Shown: piece by piece, positions 1 to 6,443 of the stretch
Numbering within the stretch: the stretch's first letter is position 1
Layout of the letters: every line of letters starts with the position of its first letter
Assembly (NCBI GenBank): GCA_016000085.1
Contig: JAECRT010000019.1
Coordinates: 10,712 to 58,790, forward strand
DNA: 48,079 nucleotides
Source of the DNA: Sphingomonadaceae bacterium
GTDB lineage: Bacteria > Pseudomonadota > Alphaproteobacteria > Sphingomonadales > Sphingomonadaceae
Direction of reading: 5' to 3'
Notes under the pieces: model-generated
The model's input: only the letters and a program-made list of their open reading frames with translations
Told to the model about the DNA's origin: nothing
Databases searched by the model: none
Translations under genes and position numbers: made by a program

Positions 1-104
1 TGGCGCTGGCGACCCGTCACGGCCTCGCCGCGCGGCTCGTACGGCGTGATGGGCCACGAGGTGTCGAATATATGACCCCCGCCCTTGCCGCTATGCTGGA
101 TTAA
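1..104 (+). CDS. 3' end of an unidentified gene (partial)
   Basis: In the frame whose codons start at base 3, the first 34 codons are open and end at TAA (102-104). The tail reads ALATRHGLAARLVRRDGPRG and then about 13 more residues to a final ALAAMLD. The stop lies 6 bases before the stop of the minus-strand hydroxylase gene at 111, a tight convergent arrangement that supports a real gene end. The two other plus frames also close in this stretch and read less like protein. The fragment is too short to assign a family, so I give no function. Confidence 0.5.
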   Translation, partial: ALATRHGLAARLVRRDGPRGVEYMTPALAAMLD

Positions 105-110
105 GACCGC

Positions 111-794
111 TCAGGCGTCGGCCCAGCGGCGCAGCAGATTGTGATAGACGCCGGTCAGGCGGATCACTTCGGCATGGCCCTGCCCCAGTTCGGCGGCCAC
201 ACCCTGCACGCTGCGATCAAGGTCGAACAGGGTCTGGCGCGCGCCATCGTCGCGGATCATCGACTGGAGCCAAAAGAAGCTGGCCACCCGCCGTCCGCGC
301 GTCACCGGCTCGACCCGATGGAGCGAGGATGATGGATACAGCACGGCATGACCGGCGGGCAACTTCACCTGCTGCGCGCCGAAATTCGTTTCGATCGTCA
401 GTTCGCCGCCTTCATAGGCTTCCGGCTCTTCCAGAAACAGGGTGACCGACAGGTCGGAGCGCACGCGAAAGCCTGTGCCAGCCTGAATCCGCACGCCATT
501 ATCGACATGCACGCCAAAGGCCTGACCACCAGCATAGCTGTTGAAAAGCGGCGGGAAAATCTTGAGTGGCAGAGCCGCCGCAATAAATAGGGGCGACCGG
601 CCCAGCGCATCCAGCACCATCTGCCCCGCCCGCTGCGCCGCGGCGCAATCTTCGGGCAATTGCAGATTATGCTTGGCCAGCGCCGATTGGTAGCCAGAGG
701 TTATATTGCCATCGACCCAGTCGGCGGCGTCAATATGCGCACGGATGGCTGCGACGCCATCGGCGTCGAGCAGGTCGGGAATAGCTATCAGCAT
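111..794 (-). CDS. PKHD-type Fe(II)/2-oxoglutarate hydroxylase (PiuC/YbiX family)
   Basis: Cytoplasmic non-haem iron dioxygenase of the PiuC/YbiX family, 227 residues, the usual length. The double-stranded beta-helix carries the metal facial triad His96-x-Asp98 (in GVHVDNG) and His159 (in SLHRVEP), followed by Arg169 in RRVASFFW, the expected 2-oxoglutarate contact. A TTG three codons upstream could also start the frame; I chose the ATG at 794. The gene starts 18 bases after the tonB stop and very probably shares its transcript. Family members regularly sit beside catecholate siderophore receptors and are iron-repressed; their substrate is not firmly established. The family call is secure, the role in siderophore use is inferred from neighbours. 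Confidence 0.88.
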   Translation of the reverse strand: MLIAIPDLLDADGVAAIRAHIDAADWVDGNITSGYQSALAKHNLQLPEDCAAAQRAGQMVLDALGRSPLFIAAALPLKIFPPLFNSYAGGQAFGVHVDNGVRIQAGTGFRVRSDLSVTLFLEEPEAYEGGELTIETNFGAQQVKLPAGHAVLYPSSSLHRVEPVTRGRRVASFFWLQSMIRDDGARQTLFDLDRSVQGVAAELGQGHAEVIRLTGVYHNLLRRWADA

Positions 795-812
795 GGCAGG
801 CAATCGGTTCCG

Positions 813-1580
813 TTATGCGGCATCCGTCCGCAGGATGAAGGGTATTTCCACCAGCCCTTTTACCCGCACAGGCTGGCCGCCACGAATGGTCGGCCGCCAG
901 CGCCAGCTCTTTACCGCATCGCGCGCGGCGTTATCGAGCCGGGAAAAGCCGCTGCTCTGGGCGATGTCGAGACTTTCGACCGCGCCGTCAATCCCCAGGA
1001 TCAGCGACAGGACGACCGTCCCCTGCTCCCGTTTGCGGCGGCTTTCGACAGGATAACGTGGCGGCTTGCCCGACACCATCTGCGTGCCAAGATCACCGGC
1101 CTGCACGATACTGGGCGGCGCGGGCGGCGCGAAGGATGCAGGCGCCGGGCTGGGCGCCACGGCGACAGACGGCGCGGGTGTGGGAACAGGCATCGGATCA
1201 GGCGTCGTCTGTACCTGCTGGATCGGCGGCACGGGTGTCTGGACGATCGGCGGCGGAGCGACGACGGCGGGCGTCGATGGCGGCGGTGGCGGGGCTTCCT
1301 CCGCGGGCGGTGGCGGCGGCGTCAGGTTGACGACCGTCAGCTTGGCTTCCTGCGCGCGCAGCACATGGCTGCGCACCTGGATAAGGGCGCCGATCAGCAC
1401 CGCATGGACGATAAGAATGATGACGATGACGGTGATATTGGGCCGCGAGCGTGCGCCATAGCGATCCACGGCAATGACGGCGGGACGCGAAATTATCGGA
1501 GCGGACAGTTGCGCCGGTGCGCTATCCTGTCCGAATTCGGATATAACATCATCGATGGGCTGGCTTGCGACCTGCAGCAT
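813..1580 (-). CDS. tonB: TonB energy transducer
   Basis: Inner-membrane energy transducer, 255 residues, that couples the proton-motive force through ExbB/ExbD to outer-membrane receptors. One transmembrane helix lies at about residues 49-69 (ITVIVIILIVHAVLIGALIQV region), followed by a long Pro/Ala/Val-rich periplasm-spanning linker (about 86-165) with runs of five prolines, and a C-terminal TonB_C domain including SGKPPRYPVESRRKREQGTV and SSGFSRLDNAARDAVKSWRW. The frame is open 21 codons further upstream, but the ATG at 1580 has a GGGAGG ribosome site 7 bases before it. It lies between a siderophore receptor upstream and a PiuC-type hydroxylase downstream, so it is probably dedicated to iron. 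No exbB or exbD is present in the window. Confidence 0.93.
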   Translation of the reverse strand: MLQVASQPIDDVISEFGQDSAPAQLSAPIISRPAVIAVDRYGARSRPNITVIVIILIVHAVLIGALIQVRSHVLRAQEAKLTVVNLTPPPPPAEEAPPPPPSTPAVVAPPPIVQTPVPPIQQVQTTPDPMPVPTPAPSVAVAPSPAPASFAPPAPPSIVQAGDLGTQMVSGKPPRYPVESRRKREQGTVVLSLILGIDGAVESLDIAQSSGFSRLDNAARDAVKSWRWRPTIRGGQPVRVKGLVEIPFILRTDAA

Positions 1581-1630
1581 GACAGCGCCTCCCTTTCCGC
1601 CACTAAGTTCGGGCTTACTAGCGTGAACCC

Positions 1631-1651
1631 TAATGCGAATCAATTGCGATA
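1631..1651 (-). promoter_or_regulatory. Possible iron-responsive operator upstream of tonB
   Basis: An AT-rich patch 50-70 bases before the tonB start holds two copies of TGCGA in direct order (TGCGAATCAATTGCGA). The half-site TGCGAAT also occurs in the stronger Fur-box region before the receptor gene (4391-4397). The position fits a promoter operator, but the match to the 19-base Fur consensus is weak. It is a candidate only, suggested by the shared motif and the iron context. Confidence 0.3.
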
Positions 1652-1681
1652 TTTACGTAGCAACATCCAGAAAGATTTGGA

Positions 1682-1719
1682 CGGGCAGCGATCCGAGGAG
1701 TTGGAGTAATCGCTGCCCG
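1682..1719 (-). terminator. Stem-loop terminator after the siderophore receptor gene
   Basis: A perfect 11-base-pair inverted repeat (CGGGCAGCGAT at 1682-1692, ATCGCTGCCCG at 1709-1719) with a 16-base loop starts 38 bases after the receptor stop. Read on the minus strand it is followed by a moderately T-rich stretch (TCCAAATCTTTCTGG). It probably separates the receptor transcript from the tonB-piuC unit, which would then have its own promoter. Confidence 0.65.
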
Positions 1720-1757
1720 CCCGGCCCCCGGCCGGGACGTGCCGGGGAAGCCCGCAA

Positions 1758-4325
1758 TCAGAACGTGTAGTTGAGGCTGAACACCGCCGACCGGGTGGGC
1801 GCAGGCTGTGCCCAGCTGTTCCCGATCGAGTTGCGCACCGTCGTCACATATTTCTCGTTGGTGAAATTCTGCACATTCACCTGGGCCATCAGCTTGTCCG
1901 TAATCGGATAGGACGCCATGAAGCGGTGGATGGTGTAGCTTGGCACATGATAGGCGACATAGGTGCCCGCCGTGAGCTGAGCCAACGTCGGCTGGTTCAT
2001 CAGGAACTTGCCCTGATAGGTCAGGCCATAGCCCAGTTGCAGGCCAAAGCCGAAGCGGTAGGTCGTGAACAGGCTGCCCGAATGTTTCGGCGTGTTAGTG
2101 AGCGCGTAACCGGCCGTGGGATCGACGAAGGCCGCACTGTTGGCGCAGGTGCCTGCGGCGGTGCTGACCGAGCCGGGGTTGGCGAGGCAGAAGTCGGACA
2201 CGCCCTGTTTGACTGTGCTCTTGAGGTACATGTAGTTGGCCGAGATCGTCCAGTTCGGGGTAATGTTGCCCGACGCGCCCAGCGAGATGCCTTCGACCCG
2301 CTGGAAACCATCGGTCGCCTGATCGGGCAGCGTTGGATCACCCGATACAGTCTTGATCTGATCGCGATCGTTGCGGAATGCGGCCACGGTCAGGAGCAAT
2401 TTGGCGTCGAACAGATCCGCCTTGGCGCCGATTTCGTAATTTTTGGTGGTTTCCGGCTTCACGTTGCAGGTGCCACTGCCGCCAGCGGCATTGTTCGCGG
2501 TGCAACTGCCATCGACCGACGATTTTGAAGGCAGCTTCGAGTTGCCATAAGCGACGTAAAAGCTGGTATTGGACGTGGGCTTCACCACCGCGCCGACGCG
2601 GAAGGAGAAGAGCGTATCGTCGGTTTCGAGATAGACCGGATTGGTAGCGGGCGCTGTGGGCACAACCAACTGGCCGATCGCAGCGCCGGTCACCTGATAG
2701 CTGAACGTCCGGTTGAACCCCTTGACCTTCTCGTAACGGAGGCCGCCATTGATTTCGAACCAGTCGGTGAACTTCATCGTATCGAACAGATAGGCCGCAT
2801 AGCTGGTCTGTTCGCCAATACCCCGGCTGGCCAGCGTGAAGTTGACCGGGCCGACATAATTATTGCTGCCATACACCCGAGCGAGGCCGGATGTCGCAGC
2901 TGGCCCGGTAATGATTTCGCCGGGATTGGCGATGTTTACGAGCGGCAGATAGAAACCCAGGCTGGCGGCGGCATTATAGGTCGCAGTCGCGGTGCCGTTG
3001 CCAGTGGCCGGCGCGGAGAAAGGCGCGGCATAGGGATCGAAACCCTGCGCCGTGCGGCCCAGGCTGCCCTGTAACTGCTGATATCGCTCCCACAAGGCCG
3101 ACCCGCCCAGAACCAGCGTATGACCGATGCCGCCCGTGTCGAAATTCGCGCTCAGGTCGATTTGGTTATACGCGGTCTCATTGGTGATGAAGCGCTGATT
3201 GCCCCGGCCGCCCGTCGGAATATAATAACCCACCGGAATGGTGAGCGTCTGGCCCGCAGCGGTCGACCCGATACGCTGGGTGCAAGCGCCACCGGTATCG
3301 GGATTGAACCCGCCAGCCGTGCCGTTGTCAAGGCAGAAGACGCCGTTGGGCTGGCTCGTCACCGTGTCCTGCTTGATATGTTCATAGCGGGTCAGGTTGC
3401 GGATCTTCACCGTATCGCTGAAAGCGTGGCTGAAAATCGTCTGGAGCGACGTGGTCTTGCTGTTCTGCTTATCCAGATTGGCAAATCCATAATAGCCCGA
3501 CCGATCGAAATCATCGGTGATGCCGCCGAGCGCCGGGAAGTAGCGCATGCCATATTGCGGCATCGCCCTGTCATCCAGATATTCGCCCTGGATGGTCAGG
3601 CTGGTCGGACCATCGATGCCGATGGTGACAGCGGGGGCGATGCCCCAGCGCTCATAATCCTCGACATCGCGCCCCGGCACATCGTTGCGGTGATAGACGC
3701 CGTTGATGCGCACCGCGATCAGGTCGTTGAGGCGCTTGTTGGCGTCGATGGTGGCGCGGTAATAATTGTCGGTGCCGATACCGGCATTAATAACCGTCGC
3801 ATCGTCGGGCAACGGACGCTTGGTGACCAAGTTGATGGTGCCCGCAACCGAGCCTCCGCCATTCATCACCGAGTTGGCGCCGTTGGTAACCTCGACCTGC
3901 TCGATATTATAGACTTCGTTGCGGTTGAGGAACGCGCCCGACCGCACGCCGTCGACGGTCACGTCATTTTTGGCGTCCTGTCCGCGCAGGATGATGCGGT
4001 CACCATAGCCAAAGCCACCCTCGCCCGCGCCAAATGTGATCCCCGGAACGGTCTGAAGCACGTCGCGCAGGGTCAACAGATTCTGCTGCTGGATCGTCGC
4101 CTTGCCGATGACGGTGATCGTCTGGGGCGTGTCGAGCAAAGGCCGCGTGAATTTGGGTGACTCAGCCCGTTCTACCTTGACCTCGGATTGATCGATTGCG
4201 GTATCGGTAACGGTCATGCCGCCAAGGCGCGCGGTCTGTTCGCTTTGCTGTGCATGCGCGCCTGTAGCGAAGGCCATCGCCCCAACGCAGCCCAAAGCCA
4301 GGAATGACGGTACGGTTTTCGACAT
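1758..4325 (-). CDS. TonB-dependent siderophore receptor (catecholate/Fiu-like)
   Basis: Outer-membrane gated beta-barrel, 855 residues. A signal peptide (MSKTVPSFLALGCVGAMAFA, cleaved after the following TGAHA) precedes a TonB-box region, a plug domain at about 60-170 with TPQTITVIG, LRDVLQTVPGITFGAGEGG and RIILRGQDAKNDVTVDGVR, and a barrel ending in the outer-membrane signature YTF. The plug resembles the FhuA/Fiu siderophore branch. A GGGGGGA ribosome site lies 8 bases before the ATG. Association with a PiuC-type hydroxylase and TonB, together with a Fur-box match 70-90 bases upstream, supports an iron-repressed catecholate receptor. The actual ligand cannot be read from the sequence. Confidence 0.92.
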   Translation of the reverse strand: MSKTVPSFLALGCVGAMAFATGAHAQQSEQTARLGGMTVTDTAIDQSEVKVERAESPKFTRPLLDTPQTITVIGKATIQQQNLLTLRDVLQTVPGITFGAGEGGFGYGDRIILRGQDAKNDVTVDGVRSGAFLNRNEVYNIEQVEVTNGANSVMNGGGSVAGTINLVTKRPLPDDATVINAGIGTDNYYRATIDANKRLNDLIAVRINGVYHRNDVPGRDVEDYERWGIAPAVTIGIDGPTSLTIQGEYLDDRAMPQYGMRYFPALGGITDDFDRSGYYGFANLDKQNSKTTSLQTIFSHAFSDTVKIRNLTRYEHIKQDTVTSQPNGVFCLDNGTAGGFNPDTGGACTQRIGSTAAGQTLTIPVGYYIPTGGRGNQRFITNETAYNQIDLSANFDTGGIGHTLVLGGSALWERYQQLQGSLGRTAQGFDPYAAPFSAPATGNGTATATYNAAASLGFYLPLVNIANPGEIITGPAATSGLARVYGSNNYVGPVNFTLASRGIGEQTSYAAYLFDTMKFTDWFEINGGLRYEKVKGFNRTFSYQVTGAAIGQLVVPTAPATNPVYLETDDTLFSFRVGAVVKPTSNTSFYVAYGNSKLPSKSSVDGSCTANNAAGGSGTCNVKPETTKNYEIGAKADLFDAKLLLTVAAFRNDRDQIKTVSGDPTLPDQATDGFQRVEGISLGASGNITPNWTISANYMYLKSTVKQGVSDFCLANPGSVSTAAGTCANSAAFVDPTAGYALTNTPKHSGSLFTTYRFGFGLQLGYGLTYQGKFLMNQPTLAQLTAGTYVAYHVPSYTIHRFMASYPITDKLMAQVNVQNFTNEKYVTTVRNSIGNSWAQPAPTRSAVFSLNYTF

Positions 4326-4386
4326 GGAACAAATCCCCCCTTGATGTGGGAGGGACTGCTATTGCGAGTCTATCGCAGAGTCAATG

Positions 4387-4692
4387 TTATTGCGAATAAT
4401 TATCATCATTGTCGCAACGTGCTGCCGCCAGTTGCGCGAACAGCCAACAGCGGATCGCACTGCCAAGATTGGGAGGATGGGGCACAGCCATGCGTGCTAC
4501 GTCGATCCGCGCGATCAGGGCGTTGAGCGGCAACGCCTCTCGATGCGCATGTTCGCGCAACGCGGTCCAGAACAAGGGTTCCAGGCTGATAGCGGTTTGA
4601 TGCCCCGCAATGGTGACGCTGCGCTTCACCGGCGGCGCGAAGGGCGACCCCACAGGTTCTGCCGAACCAATCAAGAGGTCGCCATCGCCCAT
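4387..4692 (-). CDS. Ribbon-helix-helix domain protein
   Basis: Small 101-residue protein of the RHH_4 type. The ribbon-helix-helix segment is at about residues 23-66: VKRSVTIAGHQTAISLEPLF followed by WTALREHAHREALPLNALIARID, then NLGSAIRCWLFAQL. Proteins of this type are common next to phaB or fumarase genes in alphaproteobacteria; a DNA-binding role is likely, though targets are unknown. The ATG overlaps the phaB stop by one base (TGATG), so translation is probably coupled; a TTG one codon earlier is possible. The last 10 codons (CDNDDNYSQ) overlap the Fur box of the next gene, which explains their unusual Asp/Asn-rich composition. Confidence 0.8.
   Translation of the reverse strand: MGDGDLLIGSAEPVGSPFAPPVKRSVTIAGHQTAISLEPLFWTALREHAHREALPLNALIARIDVARMAVPHPPNLGSAIRCWLFAQLAAARCDNDDNYSQ
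4390..4417 (-). promoter_or_regulatory. Fur box / iron operator upstream of the siderophore receptor
   Basis: The minus-strand 19-mer at 4413-4395, GACAATGATGATAATTATT, matches the classical Fur consensus at 15 of 19 positions by my count. It is framed by perfect inverted arms TTGCGA (4390-4395) and TCGCAA (4412-4417). A second smaller palindrome, TGCGA-N5-TCGCA, lies at 4363-4377, closer to the receptor start at 4325. The position is right for iron-dependent repression. The box is inside the 3' end of the ribbon-helix-helix gene, so one stretch of DNA both codes and regulates. Confidence 0.72.
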
Positions 4693-5414
4693 CAATACAT
4701 ATGCTGGCCGCCGTTGATCGACAGCGTACTGCCGGTTACGAAACCGCCTTCTTCGCTACAGAGGAACGCGACGCCACGCGCAATTTCATGTGCCTGGCCC
4801 AGACGGCCGACCGGAATCTTCGCCACGATCTTTTCCAATACCGCCGGAGGAACGGCGGCAACCATGTCGGTATCGATATAGCCGGGCGCGATGGCGTTGA
4901 CGGTAACGCCCGCCTTTGCCCCTTCCTGAGCGAGCGCCTTGGTAAAGCCGTGGATGCCGGATTTTGCGGCGGCATAGTTGACCTGACCATATTGGCCCGA
5001 CTGCCCATTCACCGATCCGATATTGACGATGCGCCCCCAGCCACGCTCGCGCATGCCGCCAAAGGTTGCCTTGGCCATGTTGAAGCAACCGCCCAGGTTA
5101 ACCCGCATGACGTCGTTCCAGTCGTCGAAGCTCATCTTGGCCAGCACGCCGTCGCGGGTGATGCCCGCATTATTCACGACGATGTCGACCGGGCCAAGCT
5201 GTTCAGCGACGGCGGCGCAGCCATCGAGGCAGGCCTGATGGTCGCCAACATCCCATTTGAAGACGCTGACCCCGTTTGCTTCCGCGAACGCCTGCGCCTT
5301 GGCGTCATTGCCGGCATAATTGGCGGCAACGGTACAGCCCATGTCGCGCAAAGCCAGACTGATCGCTTCGCCAATGCCCCGCGTGCCGCCCGTCACGATC
5401 GCTACTCTCGACAT
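4692..5414 (-). CDS. phaB: Acetoacetyl-CoA reductase (PhaB)
   Basis: Short-chain dehydrogenase of 240 residues that reduces acetoacetyl-CoA to (R)-3-hydroxybutyryl-CoA with NADPH, the second step of polyhydroxybutyrate synthesis. It shows the nucleotide motif GGTRGIG (9-15), NNAG (81-84), and the catalytic Ser134 (NIGSVNGQSGQYGQ), Tyr147 and Lys151 (YAAAK). The loop VNGQSGQYGQVNY is characteristic of PhaB rather than FabG. A GAGGATA ribosome site lies about 8 bases before the ATG. It follows hemH after 30 bases and runs into the ribbon-helix-helix gene. The thiolase and synthase genes are not in this window. Confidence 0.9.
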   Translation of the reverse strand: MSRVAIVTGGTRGIGEAISLALRDMGCTVAANYAGNDAKAQAFAEANGVSVFKWDVGDHQACLDGCAAVAEQLGPVDIVVNNAGITRDGVLAKMSFDDWNDVMRVNLGGCFNMAKATFGGMRERGWGRIVNIGSVNGQSGQYGQVNYAAAKSGIHGFTKALAQEGAKAGVTVNAIAPGYIDTDMVAAVPPAVLEKIVAKIPVGRLGQAHEIARGVAFLCSEEGGFVTGSTLSINGGQHMY

Positions 5415-5444
5415 ATGCCTATCCTCTTCCTTGCACGTGGGCCA

Positions 5445-6443
5445 TTAGATCCAACCCGACAGCTCGCGGCCGACCAATCCCCGATACAGAGTGATAGCTT
5501 CCGATGAGGCGTTTAAACAGGGCAAATAGGCAAATTTTTCGCCACCGTCGGTTAAAAAAACCTCTTTCGCTCGCAGGGCAATTTCCTCTAGAGTTTCAAG
5601 GCAATCCGCCGAGAATCCGGGGGTAACGACCGCAATTTTGCGGACCCCTTCGCGCACCAATTTGGTGAGTGTTGCCTCGGTTTCGGGTTCCAGCCATTTG
5701 GCCCTGCCAAACCGCGACTGAAAGCTGATATGCACCGGCAGCGACAGCCGCTCGCGCAGCAGGCGCACCGTCTTGATCGATTGGCAATGATAGGGGTCAC
5801 CCAGATGCAGCGTGCGTTCGGGCATGCCGTGGAAACTGGCCAGCAGCGCGTCCGGCACGAAGTCCAGCGCGGCGACATGCTTGTCGATCGAAGCGCACAA
5901 GGCCGCGATATAGGCCGGATCATCATGATAGGGTGGCAGCGTACGAATAGCCGGTTGCCAGCGCATGGTGCGCAACGCTGCGAAAGCCGCATCGTTGGCG
6001 GTCGCCGTGGTCGCGGCGCTATATTGCGGATAGAGCGGGGCAAGCAGGATACGCTCGCACCCAGCGGCCTTCATCGCCGCCAATCGGTCCGCAATGGCCG
6101 GGTTGCCATAGCGCATCGCCCAGTCGACGATCACGCCATCGCCCATCGCCTGTTGCAGCGCGCGCGCCGTGTCGCGGGTATGGACGGCGAGCGGCGACCC
6201 GTCATCCATCCACACCTGTTGATAAGCATGGGCTGATTTTTTCGGCCGGGTGGTCAAGATGACGCCGCGCAGGATGGGCTGCCACACCAATGGCGGGATT
6301 TCGATCACGCGCCGGTCGGACAGAAACTCTGCCAGATAGCGCCGCACCGATTTGGCGTCGGGTGCATCAGGCGTGCCGAGATTGATGAGGAGAACGCCGA
6401 CTTTCGATGGCGCGATGGCGGGATGATCGGACGGCAGCGTCAT
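5445..6443 (-). CDS. hemH: Ferrochelatase
   Basis: Inserts Fe2+ into protoporphyrin IX, the last step of haem synthesis, at the cytoplasmic membrane face. The 332-residue chain starts KVGVLLINLGTPDAPDAKSV and carries the ferrochelatase signature SFHGMPER with catalytic His205, and the acidic CLETLEEI segment (Glu283) facing the metal site. The frame is open for 15 more codons upstream, but the ATG at 6443 overlaps the stop of the iorB-like gene (ATGA), which I take as the real, translationally coupled start. It sits in a minus-strand run with a molybdenum hydroxylase subunit upstream and phaB downstream. Confidence 0.93.
   Translation of the reverse strand: MTLPSDHPAIAPSKVGVLLINLGTPDAPDAKSVRRYLAEFLSDRRVIEIPPLVWQPILRGVILTTRPKKSAHAYQQVWMDDGSPLAVHTRDTARALQQAMGDGVIVDWAMRYGNPAIADRLAAMKAAGCERILLAPLYPQYSAATTATANDAAFAALRTMRWQPAIRTLPPYHDDPAYIAALCASIDKHVAALDFVPDALLASFHGMPERTLHLGDPYHCQSIKTVRLLRERLSLPVHISFQSRFGRAKWLEPETEATLTKLVREGVRKIAVVTPGFSADCLETLEEIALRAKEVFLTDGGEKFAYLPCLNASSEAITLYRGLVGRELSGWI

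Noticed and set aside
660..1709. 349-codon plus frame opposite tonB and the hydroxylase start
   Set aside because: Shadow of TonB, whose Pro-rich linker gives Gly/Arg-rich antisense.
1926..4160. Long plus frames opposite the siderophore receptor
   Set aside because: The minus strand has signal peptide, plug and barrel; the plus frames are fragmented and featureless.
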